Assembly (NCBI GenBank): GCA_033557835.1
Contig: JAWQRO010000146.1
Coordinates: 1-52,478 of the forward strand
Source of the DNA: Helochares maculicollis
Taxonomy: Eukaryota > Arthropoda > Insecta > Coleoptera > Hydrophilidae
Reading direction: 5' to 3'
Length of the DNA stretch: 52,478 nt
Translations under genes and position numbers: made by a program
Notes under the pieces: generated by a model
What the model saw: the letters and a program-made list of their open reading frames with translations, nothing else
What the model was told of the DNA's origin: nothing
Databases searched by the model: none
Part shown: positions 1 to 9,385 of the stretch, in pieces
How positions within the stretch are numbered: position 1 is the stretch's first letter
How the letters are laid out: the number at the start of each line of letters is the position of its first letter

Positions 1-27
1 TTGCACCTTAATTTTGAAGCAGGGTGT

Positions 28-31
28 ATAT

Positions 32-82
<51 letters not shown>
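28..82. repeat. (TA)n microsatellite
   Basis: A nearly pure TA dinucleotide run with one short interruption. It is a simple repeat that expands by slippage. A similar run ends the window, so the window edges may reflect assembly breaks at repeats. Confidence 0.95.
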
Positions 83-89
<7 letters not shown>

Positions 90-3000
90 TATGTTTATCG
101 GTCTTAATAAAGCGATGATAAAAAATATAAGTAATAGTAAAACTAAATGCAATTTTACTGGCCTCGCAGTTACGGCTTTGTTCATAAGCAGTTCTTTTAA
201 TACTAAATATCATTGTGTCGTTAAAGGACAATTACTACACTCAATAAGAATTTACTTTTATTTGCTTTAAATTATATGTTTCCAACGGTCCGCTCATTTT
301 TCATCGCAGATAGTATCTGGTTGGCAATATCACGGATCTGTTTAAAAAACTTTAGAAAAATAACATGCGTTTTAGTTTTAAACGCACAATCAACAGCAGA
401 ATTTCGTGAAAACATTTAAACACTGAATTTATAATGTAATATATCGTTAGATTGCGTGCCGACAAGTTATCTAAATTCATTATTTAAAAATTGCCAGTAC
501 TGTAATACAGTTAACTCTCTGAATATTCTCATTACTCCAACGCGCGCACTACATATATTGTTTTTGCGTGACATTGTAGATTGTCATGCATTTTATCTTG
601 ATTCTAACTAATTTCTGCTTCAATTTAAATATAGCACCTACATGACTGAAGCCATTACAATTTTTAAAACAACTCGAATTCAGACTAAAATAATCATGCA
701 GTATCCGCTTGCTAACGAAAAAAACAAAACAAGTTTTAGTTTATTTATTGTCTGCTATTTCATTTACAGTGCTAATTTAATTTCTGCTGTATTTTCATTG
801 CAGATTATGCACGTTCACTACAGTTTTGTGATGTACTATTAAAATTAATGCGCTTATGCCTGCAATTTTTAGTATTTCGGGAAATAAAATTTCATTTCAT
901 AGATTAAAATGATCATTTTTCATTTGTTTAAAACCTTTGAAAACAAAAATATGCCACTCTGTTCCAAAACGATTTTTATTAAATGCTCAATTTCAGGAGC
1001 ACCACTACTTGCTATCAAAAATTTGATTATGATTTAAATGAGACAATTATTAGCATCAAACATTTCGGATAACAACAACAAACTAGCCAATACATTTTTG
1101 AAATTCTTTGAAAAAAATGAACATCCGTTTAAATGGACCAAAAAATGCTATTTTCTGAATATATTCTCACAAATCAAGTATATCTAGTAAAATCACCACG
1201 CCTTGAACAAAGTTATTTTAATTTTAAATCAATATTAAATATTAATGACTTTGAAGTATTGATAGCACTATTACATTAAAACACTAAATTTAATAGCACC
1301 ACTTCCAGCCACATACTAGATAAATTAGTTTCAATGTGCCTATTAGTGGACATTTGATAGATATAATCGGACGAAAACGTAATGGGTCAGTTTTGAGGTG
1401 GAAATAGCAATTAGTACTCCAGTACAGATATTATTACAATGTGGTCCCTCTTTAAACACATCTCGTTTATTTACCTTGATTATATGCGAAAACGTAATAA
1501 CAGTTTACATCAGATATAAACTGGACCCTTTCCGTATTTGTGTATATAGGTATAATCCTTGCATGTCGTGAACAAAAACGGTAAACTTCATTTCGCAACC
1601 AGGGTTCAAAATAAAAGGAAAGGCAGTCAGGCAGGCGAGTATTCGATGTGTGGGAGCGATACGGTTTAATTGTTGGTTTTATGAATACAAAATGTTTTAA
1701 TTCGTTTGATAATAGATATATTTGTGAATTATGATCATTGTGAAACATATTTCATTTGTATGTTTCCATTGTTTAATTTGTTATTTGGATGTAATTTGCA
1801 ATTGACGGATATTTGACCGTCATCTGTAATTATCACGAAAAATACACAAAACCCTTTTTAATGGTAGTAATTTATGCAATTGACAATTATTATTTATCGA
1901 TCGAAATAAAGTATACTTTGCACAAAACACTGTTCATTATACGTTTTTAAATAAGTTAATTACTTTATGGACTAAAACATATAGATTTTGCACGATTTTT
2001 TTTTTCATTCTACAAATTTGATCAACCATGTACCATTATTATATATAATTCTCATTGCCGTATTAATAGTTTAATATTTTCATATCGTTGCGTTCAATGT
2101 GAACAAAACAATTATAATATATTAGCTATGCGTAAAATATTTTGTACGTTAAATCGATGTGGAAAAAACGTATTACTTCTCTAAATCAGTCTAATCGGAA
2201 ATGGCCGTTTCTGTACATAGTGCTTGGTAACTAACCTGTTGTCATGCATATCTGCAAAATCCATGCATTCATCTTGCCAGAGTTAACATCAATAATGGTC
2301 GTTCTAATTGTGCTAATTCTAGATAAACCATACTGGCTATCGTTTGCCCGTTAGATTAGTTTTGTTCCAGCTAATTGGCCGGAACATGACCACGCAATCG
2401 GTCACGGTTCCACTCATGTTTTGAAACTATGAACAGTGTCTGTCTATACATTTGAAACATTAATTGAAAGCTATCCATTCCAAAGCGTACGAACGAGGTA
2501 AATAAAAGCCTTTGTATTGCACTGATAAAAATCCTTTGAAACCAGAAACTTTTACATGTTTTTTTTAATGATAAATGCTCGTTTTCAATAAATTTTAATT
2601 TTCGAATGAGTAGCTACGAAAAGCTTTTGCAAAATGATTACATCTTCTCTTCAACTTGCATGAAAGCCTCTAGGTTTGCTTCGATTGCGCATAGTTATTT
2701 TGTCCATTTTGTCGCTTGTAATAGGAGCATTTTGTAAAATATCGGTGTTTCTATAGAACCACTCTTTCAAAGTCCCTGAGTTACGACCGTAAAGCAAAAA
2801 AACATTTGTCTGTTTAAAGGGGCATCCACATACAAATTTCCGGTTTCTACCGTCAACGCATTATAAATTACAGGCACTTAAAAAATTAGTTATCACTCCT
2901 TAACCCTTCTTTAGTAAAATTTTGAAAAAAAACTGAAAAACACTTTGCTAAATTTTAAAGAAATATCTCAATTTATTCATCTGTATCATAAGCGATAGTC

Positions 3001-3190
3001 TACATAATTATACATCTAATGATTCACCCTCCAGAACAAACAAAATTTCATCTATTCATCTACTCTCGTAAAAGTTGAGTTTTCGAAATAGTACCAAGTA
3101 CCTGTATTAGTTTTGAATGAAAATTCGTCGTTTTCTTAAGTAAAATTCAAACGACTAAATTTTTAACAAGTTTTTATTTCTAATCAACAA
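83..3190. other. AT-rich non-coding stretch
   Basis: I see no gene here. Open frames are short, AT-rich and without recognisable motifs. A 93-codon frame on the minus strand at 1467-1748 has no family resemblance and no convincing splice context. Upstream exons of the phosphodiesterase gene at 8.55 kb could in principle lie here, but I looked for its GD and DxH motifs and did not find them. Confidence 0.6.
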
Positions 3191-3194
3191 TATA

Positions 3195-4045
3195 TGTTGC
3201 AGTGATTGGAATAAATGGTAATCCGAGGGTGCAATATCGGGCAACTATGGTGGGTGAGGCAGTACCTCTTACCCCAATTCGTCAATTTTGTCTAAGTTCC
3301 GTTTTGCACAGTGCGGTCTTGCATTGTCATGTTGCAGAATATCTCCTTTTCTGTTGAAAATTGCCGGATACTTTTTATTCAAAGACCGGTTTATTCGTTC
3401 CAATTGTTCACAATAGATATCTGCATTTATAGTTTGTCCAGGTGTTAACACTTCAAAGTTAACAACTTCGTGTGTATTCCACCAAACACACAGAGGTGCC
3501 TTTTTGTGATGAAAACCCTTTGCTTTACAGTAGTTCGTGGTAATTCATTTCGGCTGCGCCACTGCCTTTTGTGCTTTGAATTGTTGTACAGGATCCATTT
3601 TTCGTCTCCAGTGATCAAGCGATCAAAAACCGGATCTGTACGATGCCCATGATGGACCGGTTGGCTTTATTCTGTTCGGATAGATTATGGAGACCCAAAC
3701 ACCAGCTCTGCTTATTTTTCCAATCTGCGGCAAATATTCTTGGATGGTTGACCAAGGTTGGTTAAGGCTATTTGAAAGTTCCTCAATTGTTTGACATGGA
3801 TTTGCTTCCACTTTTGTTTTTAGCACATCTTTATCTAATGTTGTTGGTCTTCCTGATCGATGGGCGTCCGAGCGATCAAAATTGCCTGATCTGAACTTAG
3901 AGAACTATCTTTGGCATTTTCGAACGTCTAATGCGCTTGGATAAACATCGCAATTGTTTTTAGTCGCAGCAGTTGCGGTATTACCCTTGCAAAACTTAAA
4001 AAGCATACAATGCCGGATATGCTCTTCTGGTATTTGGCTGGCCAT
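3195..4045 (-). pseudogene. Decayed mariner transposase (mellifera/cecropia-like)
   Basis: Relic of a Tc1/mariner transposase, the DDE/D enzyme that cuts and pastes the element at TA sites. Reading the minus strand from the ATG at 4045, there is a helix-turn-helix start (MASQIPEEHIRHCMLF), an HRSGRPTT linker near 3850, an ITGDEKW block with the first catalytic Asp near 3610, an ILQHDNARPH block with the second near 3330, and an APSDYHLF block with the third near 3205. The spacing between the last two is 34 residues, the D34D hallmark of mariner. It is dead: there are in-frame stops (after CQR, after DELG and inside HPP-PD), a missing stretch between the WV and TGD blocks, and no C-terminal tail after the SLQ residues. 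I could not match terminal inverted repeats at the two ends, so the element is probably truncated. The exact subfamily is uncertain. Confidence 0.9.
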
Positions 4046-4328
4046 TTCACCCCAAATTGCAAAAAAAGTCTATCACTTATTCAGAAACAAATGTGATACA
4101 AAAACCTTCCAATCTCTTTGACACGCCTTCCAAGGACGTAATAAGCTAGCAAATGACAATTAAATATCGACATGCGCAGAAACGAGCTTACTTTCCCGGT
4201 CCCCCGAATATTTTTAGTTTTGGGGATCTAAGAATCGTTAAAAACATATTTAACCCCTCATATGTTAACTTAGTTAATTCCTTAGTAGCAGAATTACAAA
4301 AATTACAAACTTATTTGTTGCCTACACC

Positions 4329-4790
4329 ATAAAGCCAAAAGGCAAAAGTCTTCGGCTTATTGGTATGGGTTGAGCGTTGATATGTCAGTCAGTCAGTCAG
4401 TCAAAATACTTTCTTTTGTATTTATAGATTGTATGTTTAGAAGGTTGCAGCGATTCTGTAGATGGTCATTATAATATATTATTACAGTGAATATAAGTAA
4501 ACATTTTGTAAAGTTTATACTATCAAATATATTTTTATTAATTTAGACAAATCTTAAAATATTTAACTTGATAAATTTTATTAAATTACGCCCACCCAGG
4601 GAAACGATAGTCAATTCTTTAGGCAGACTTGAGCATCGTCATAATTCATTTTTTTATCATGAGCCATCATTTAGTAAACAAGAGACGGTCCCCGCTTATA
4701 GAAAAAGAAACAAAAAAGACGTGCGCTCATTCACTTACTTCTTTTGTAAATGTATCTGAAAATATAATATTCGAAGCCTTTTGGCTTTTA
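4329..4790. mobile_element. Possible small inverted-repeat element (MITE-like)
   Basis: A 13-bp sequence, AAAGCCAAAAGGC at 4331-4343, recurs as its reverse complement at 4776-4788, with a few more matching bases outside it. That frames a segment of about 460 bp with no coding capacity, which is the layout of a non-autonomous DNA element. Against this, the 13-mer contains a short palindrome (GCC-AAAA-GGC), which makes a chance match easier, and I see no clear target-site duplication. A GTCA tetranucleotide run lies inside the left part. Confidence 0.3.
4383..4404. repeat. (GTCA)n microsatellite
   Basis: Five tandem copies of the tetranucleotide GTCA or its phase variants within the possible inverted-repeat element. 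Simple slippage repeat. Confidence 0.85.
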
Positions 4791-5371
4791 TTCTCGAGGG
4801 GCGTCAGTTATACGTGATGACCACGTCTGGAGCCGAGGCTAGGACGTTGAGATGTCTAGCCGACGGCGATGCACGTTTGATTTCATTATGGAGTACTGCA
4901 GGCAACGTTAACATCTGAACACAAGACGAATAATGATGTATGTTACAATAAAATGCTTAGCTGCTCTCTCCGCTCTGCCGTTTTATACGATTTATCTAGA
5001 CTTTAAAATGTCATAAAAAGCAAATAAAATAACTCCCTCTTTCATTTAACTTTTATGTTTCTTTACGTGTTGTAAAAGGTACGATATATTGTGTGTATAG
5101 CTGCGCATGGCCCCTTTAAATGCATTCGGTTTGATATTGTTTTATGAGCTCAAGATTACCCCAAATACATATATAATGGCGAAGCACATTTAGTATCTCT
5201 ATGTTACTCATGAATAAATATCATTGGAACTTCCTTTATGGATTTACCATTTCCTCTTTTTTATTTTACTTTGCAGGAAACGACTTCGTGGAAATTTTCC
5301 GCGGAAATTCAAAACCACCCTATTTTGAGCTTAATTGCGACAAGTAGGCGACAGCAAAAGGATACAATACA
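4791..5371. other. Non-coding stretch downstream of mutarotase-like gene 1
   Basis: I see no gene here. The stretch separates the possible MITE from the 3' end of the minus-strand mutarotase-like gene. A slightly GC-richer patch at 4800-4920 has no recognisable motif. Confidence 0.5.
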
Positions 5372-5377
5372 TTTATT
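5372..5377 (-). promoter_or_regulatory. AATAAA polyadenylation signal of mutarotase-like gene 1
   Basis: On the minus strand AATAAA begins 2 bases after the stop codon at 5382-5380, so the 3' untranslated region would be very short. The partner gene at 7109 has the same arrangement. Confidence 0.5.
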
Positions 5378-5379
5378 TT

Positions 5380-6300
5380 TTAACAAATTAGTATTCCCTC
5401 TCTCATTTTCGGATTTTCGCTAAAGAATGATTCTCCTTCTTCAACATCCCTAGCCTCGCCGAAAGTACAACTAAGATAAACAACCATTTCATAAGAATCT
5501 CCTGGTGGAATGTCAACGTTCCTATATATATGTCCAGGTCCAAGGCACATTATTTTATTGTATTCGTCCGCATCAAATGCTTCCGCCATTACATTTTCGT
5601 TTAAAGATGGGTGCCAAATATACAAATCGGGCAAATTTTCGCTCCTCAACACCACCTTTTTATTGCCTTCATAAAAAGCTATGTTTAGACTACTCATAAC
5701 TTCAACATAAACTCTTTTCAATTCTGAGTAGGAAGAAAGTTGAACATCGCCACCTTTCTTAAATCGTTGTATAACATCTCCGAAATTGTAAAATAAATAT
5801 TCTCTAAATGACCTGAGTTCAGACTCTGTTCTTTTCTTGGCCCTCAAATAAACGCAAATGCAGGGGTGAAACCTTAAACGCAGACGCCCTGTATTTTTTA
5901 CGGTAATCTTCAGGCGCAGCTTCCCTTGCTGAATTTTTATGTAATACGTAATTAAAAACTTAAAGTTCCACATAGATTTAGTAAACTCATTTTCCTTCAA
6001 TCGCAAAACTGTTTCCACGTCGTAATTTGGTAGCTTCCGCGGTGGTTCAATAACCGTCCACTCGCATAGATGCGCCACCCCATCTGTGAACCCAAGAGGA
6101 AAGTATTCCAACTCTGGGTATATAAATTTAAGCCCTCCTTTAATAGGCTGCTTCCCATCGAAAACCGTTGTTCTGCTTATAAACAGTTGCTCATGATTAT
6201 TAACTGTCCAAGAAGTAATGATCGCACCCATTAGATTTACCACGCAAAAAGTATCATTGGTTCGTTTCAAAGTCACGGTTTTTGGTTTTTTCTCAGTCAT
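5380..6300 (-). CDS. Mutarotase-like protein 1 (glucose-6-phosphate 1-epimerase family), likely catalytically dead
   Basis: A single uninterrupted frame of 306 codons, close to the roughly 300 residues usual for the YeaD/YMR099C family, which interconverts alpha and beta hexose 6-phosphates. The beta-sandwich landmarks are in order: GAIITSW at 25-31, EQLFISR at 37-43, a KPI-like KQPIKGG block at 50-56, EWTV at 80-83, NTG at 136-138, YIWHP at 227-231 and CLGPGH at 252-257. The start is supported because the N-terminus aligns almost without gaps with the paralogue at 7109. What is odd is the active site. The family HGxAR motif is DGVAH (Asp73, His77), the catalytic His of the LHTYF block is Cys149, and the catalytic Glu of the CVE block is Gly254. 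The frame is nevertheless intact, so it is probably a pseudoenzyme or very recently released from selection. No intron is visible, which fits a retrocopy origin. It is head to head with the second copy. Confidence 0.8.
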   Translation of the reverse strand: MTEKKPKTVTLKRTNDTFCVVNLMGAIITSWTVNNHEQLFISRTTVFDGKQPIKGGLKFIYPELEYFPLGFTDGVAHLCEWTVIEPPRKLPNYDVETVLRLKENEFTKSMWNFKFLITYYIKIQQGKLRLKITVKNTGRLRLRFHPCICVYLRAKKRTESELRSFREYLFYNFGDVIQRFKKGGDVQLSSYSELKRVYVEVMSSLNIAFYEGNKKVVLRSENLPDLYIWHPSLNENVMAEAFDADEYNKIMCLGPGHIYRNVDIPPGDSYEMVVYLSCTFGEARDVEEGESFFSENPKMREGILIC

Positions 6301-7108
6301 TTTTAATCGCGACTATTGCCTAAAATACTCAACAACTCTTTACCCAAACCTCAGATAAGCCAATCTTTTTTTGGAGCAACTTCACTATAAATTAACGCGA
6401 GTTTACAGAACGCAAATTTTCCGCGGGTGAAAATTAGTACCGCTTGGTTTTCACGAACTTTTTGACACAATGATTTTTATTGTAATCAAAATATCTTCTT
6501 CTTTTTTGGAATTGAGTTACGCAAACACTAATCTTATATATACCTGAATTGGTCTTCGTGCTCTTTGTACTTTTTATTTGTTAGCAAAACTCATCACTTC
6601 TCATTTTAATCCAGTTATTATGTTCAACAAAATAATAGATTTCAATGAAAAAATAGTTTCAGCTTCAAATAAAGAGACAAAAATGTACTAATCTTAAGGC
6701 AGACTTTGCCCAGACTCATTACCTAATAAAAAGTGAGAACGAGAGGTCTGTTACAATAAATATATATTATCTCAGCTTAATATGCTTTAGTTTTAATAAT
6801 GCCATTATATACAGCCAAAGACTTGTCCAACACAAACTAAGCAAAGCAGCTTCACTTATTATCATTTAATATATAGAAAATAGTATTTGATATTATTATG
6901 CTTAGATATCAATACAGTTTCCTAGAATAGTGGTAAAAATATGTTTTGCTACGAAATCAATTATGGAAAGGTTGTAGTTTTATTTGAATTTTGTTGATAA
7001 GTATGTGTAATCAGACAATTTAAGTCTACATCAAAGAATAAGATAATAACTGTCATGATATTTTAAAGTATATTTTTTTCTCAATTTGTGTAATCGCTTT
7101 TTTTAACA
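6301..7108. promoter_or_regulatory. 808-bp spacer between the two divergent mutarotase-like genes
   Basis: The spacer lies between the two start codons and must hold the promoters of both genes unless they have distant 5' exons. A TATA-like TATATAAG reads on the minus strand at 6540-6533, 233 bp upstream of the gene 1 ATG. For gene 2 I see only AT-rich sequence and no clear core element. Shared regulation is inferred from the layout, not shown. Confidence 0.35.
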
Positions 7109-8014
7109 ATGGATCGACCGCACGATCCAGACATTGTCGTGTTAGATAGGGGAGATCAAACGATGCTATGCGTTCATCTTTTTGGACTTACGGTCACTTC
7201 CTGGAGGATAAAAAATGAAGAGCAACTTTTCATCAGTAGACAAACCCTTGTAAATAGAAAATATCCTATATCTGGCGGCATTCATTTTATTTTTCCTATA
7301 TATGGATACTGGTCTCGCGGTAATACGGATGGTTTTACTAACATACAGCCATGGACTGTGGACGAGGAGCCAAGAAAACTAAAGAATCGCGACATTCAAG
7401 CAACGTTTTCTTTCAAAGAAACTCACTATACGTATTCAATGTGGCCTTTTAAATTTGAAATTAAATTAACTCTTACTCTTTGCGAAAGAAAATTAAAATA
7501 TAACATTTCTATAACAAATAATGATAAGCAACTAATACACTTTCAAACTTTGCTTCTTCCTTTTTTAAAAATTAGGCAACCTGACACTGGAGAAATAGTT
7601 GGATTACTAGACAGAAAATTTTTCAATTATTACGAAGTTGAGCAAACTGAGTTCAGTTACGATTCAGAATCAGTACTTCCAGTAAGAAATAAGTTGCATA
7701 GAATTTACGAAAACACTTTTAATGAGCAATACTTAAAACAATTCAACATGGCTGTAAGTGTGGCAACCGAAAATTATAGCGAAATAATGGTTTGGAATCC
7801 TGGCCCTAAAGATATAAAATACATGGTTAATATTGATCCAGATGAATGGAAAAAATTTTGTTGTTTATGCCCAGTTCAAATTTATGAATGGATTTTTCTC
7901 CAGCCACAGCAGATGTTTGAAGCGGAAGTGATTTTCAAAAGCTTTAAAATATTAACAGAAGAAGAAAAGCGTCAAAGACTTTTGCGTTATGATGATGCAA
8001 ACTTATGTGATTGA
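7109..8014 (+). CDS. Mutarotase-like protein 2 (glucose-6-phosphate 1-epimerase family), likely catalytically dead
   Basis: A single frame of 301 codons, full length for the YeaD/YMR099C epimerase family, paralogous to the gene at 5380-6300. Shared blocks include SW at 31-32, EQLFISR at 38-44, PISGG at 53-57, PWTV at 81-84, EPRKL at 87-91 and WPFKFEI at 112-118. VWNPG at 228-232 is a family signature. Active-site positions are replaced: HGxAR is DGFTN (Asp74, Asn78), the catalytic His of LHTYF is Leu150 (LLLPF), and the catalytic Glu of CVE is Cys254 (CCLCP). The alignment around Leu150 and Cys254 is gap-free against the family pattern as I recall it, so the losses are real rather than misplaced. 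A long intact frame without these residues suggests a non-enzymatic role such as sugar-phosphate binding, or relaxed selection. No intron is visible. It is followed 536 bp downstream by an exon of an unrelated gene on the same strand. Confidence 0.8.
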   Translation: MDRPHDPDIVVLDRGDQTMLCVHLFGLTVTSWRIKNEEQLFISRQTLVNRKYPISGGIHFIFPIYGYWSRGNTDGFTNIQPWTVDEEPRKLKNRDIQATFSFKETHYTYSMWPFKFEIKLTLTLCERKLKYNISITNNDKQLIHFQTLLLPFLKIRQPDTGEIVGLLDRKFFNYYEVEQTEFSYDSESVLPVRNKLHRIYENTFNEQYLKQFNMAVSVATENYSEIMVWNPGPKDIKYMVNIDPDEWKKFCCLCPVQIYEWIFLQPQQMFEAEVIFKSFKILTEEEKRQRLLRYDDANLCD

Positions 8015-8015
8015 G

Positions 8016-8021
8016 AATAAA
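8016..8021 (+). promoter_or_regulatory. AATAAA polyadenylation signal of mutarotase-like gene 2
   Basis: AATAAA starts 2 bases after the TGA at 8012-8014. This mirrors gene 1 and implies a minimal 3' untranslated region, unless one of the later AT-rich signals is used. Confidence 0.5.
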
Positions 8022-8550
8022 TTTTTTTATTTACTTATATTTCTATTTACTATCATAATTTCAAAGCTCTACACCAGTTACTTACTTCGTTTTGTGTAAA
8101 TAGCAAATTCACAACCATTTATTCATACAACTAAATAAATGTATCATTTCTTTAGAGCAGTATGGGACTGAAAATCTCTTAATATATAAAATCATATAAA
8201 TATATTTAAGTACTTATTGCTGAAAAACTAAGACTTTTGTTTATATATTTTACTATTATCTTCATTACTTTTTGCAATACGCATACATTACATATTAGGC
8301 TATTACTTATAAAAGGTACAAAATGCACCATTTACATAAAGTCAATGAACATTTTAAAATTGATTTGTAGTTTGTCATATTGTATATTATCAACTATAAA
8401 TAAAAATAGAGTAAACAAACTCTCAAAACTTAGCTTAACCACGTATCACAAATTTTAAAAAGAAAAATACTTAATAAATGCTTTCCCTAAACAACTCTAA
8501 ACTATGCCCCCTTAGAGAAAAATGCTTTTATCTCCATGTGTTTGTTTCAG
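8022..8550. other. AT-rich stretch upstream of the phosphodiesterase exon
   Basis: No gene is seen. Because the exon at 8551 starts mid-protein in phase 2, this is most likely the 3' part of a preceding intron, ending in a pyrimidine-rich acceptor (TGTTTGTTTCAG). No earlier exon with the family GD motif was found here. Confidence 0.5.
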
Positions 8551-8753
8551 AGACGCCCTCACAAACTTTGGCAAAAGGCACGAACCGTCGCAGCTAGAGC
8601 ATCTTAAAAATTTGACAGAACTACTTCAGAACACTTTCAGCTCTCAATTTGTATTTCCTGCGCTGGGACATGATGATCCCTTGTCAAGAAAAGATCTTGT
8701 GCAGATGTGGAGTCGATGGCTGCCTACGGATTCACTGCGCACATTCGAAAACG
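8551..8753 (+). CDS. Acid sphingomyelinase-like phosphodiesterase, internal exon A
   Basis: Internal exon of a calcineurin-fold phosphodiesterase of the SMPDL3/ASM family. These are secreted or lysosomal enzymes with a two-metal centre that cleave phosphodiester substrates. The exon is bounded by TTTCAG at 8545-8550 and GTAAGAAT at 8754. Its 67 complete codons read from RDALTNF through NLTELLQNTF and VFPALG to QMWSRWLPTD and LRTFEN, matching the family order helix, VFPALGNHD, LWKPWL, FKKGG. It joins in phase 1 to the exon at 22346, recreating the GGYY junction. Two features are unusual. GNHD, which supplies a metal-ligand Asn and a catalytic His, reads GHDD. The loop between that motif and the LW block is about ten residues shorter than in human SMPDL3A. 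The product may be inactive. Earlier exons carrying the DxH and GD motifs are not in the window as far as I can see. Confidence 0.75.
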
Positions 8754-9248
8754 GTAAGAATTTGAATTTTAAATTGAAATCTCGCTAAGTAACGAGATTA
8801 AAACTGTCTATAAAATAGTTTCGTGAACCGAAAAGGGACCAAATAAAAAGTTTTCTCGATATTTTGTCACTGACTTCCATATTAAATGCATGTTCATCGT
8901 ATAAAAATGGCTGTATCACTGTAAAATGTAAAACTGCAACCGGTGACCTACAAACTGTGTGCAAATACATGGCATACATGAAATGAATCATTGGAAACGA
9001 ATATGATCCGGAATTTCAGCAAGTGTTTAAAAAAAATTGATAAATGAGCGAAAACTGTATGAAACAAATTGCACTATCAATAAGGGGATGCGGTGTGATA
9101 GCAATGAGTGATGTAAGTAAATAAAAGGACCGGCAGAAAATAAATTCCGTATTTCTAAAACAATCACAATATAAATACATCATAGGCGACTGTAGATAGA
9201 GAGGGCATTTGTACAGAGCTAAAAATTTAAATAATATTCCTGACATAC

Positions 9249-9385
9249 CATTTCATCTTGTGGATTTATAGCAACTGCCGTAAAACGGAGCGTTATAGCA
9301 GCTACTACCCTACTTTCGAGTATAAATATGGCGGACGAAGAGCTACGCGTTACGGAATTAAACGAAATTTCTACATTTATTGAAT
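9249..9385 (-). other. Candidate minus-strand exon, unknown product
   Basis: Reading the minus strand, TTTTATAG precedes and GTATGTC follows an open 137-base segment. It encodes 45 complete codons, beginning SINVEISFNSV and ending AVAINPQDEM. It is GC-richer than the surrounding intron. The opposite strand is also open here (a 32-codon frame at 9328-9426 starting MADEELRV), so the coding strand is unsure. I do not recognise either protein. Confidence 0.2.

Noticed and set aside
1467..1748. 93-codon minus-strand frame
   Set aside because: AT-rich, unrecognised and without splice or promoter support. Frames of this size are expected by chance in 52 kb.
3110..4215. Terminal inverted repeats for the first mariner, with a candidate near 4190-4210
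   Set aside because: No inverse copy of that sequence is found at the other end, so the borders could not be defined.
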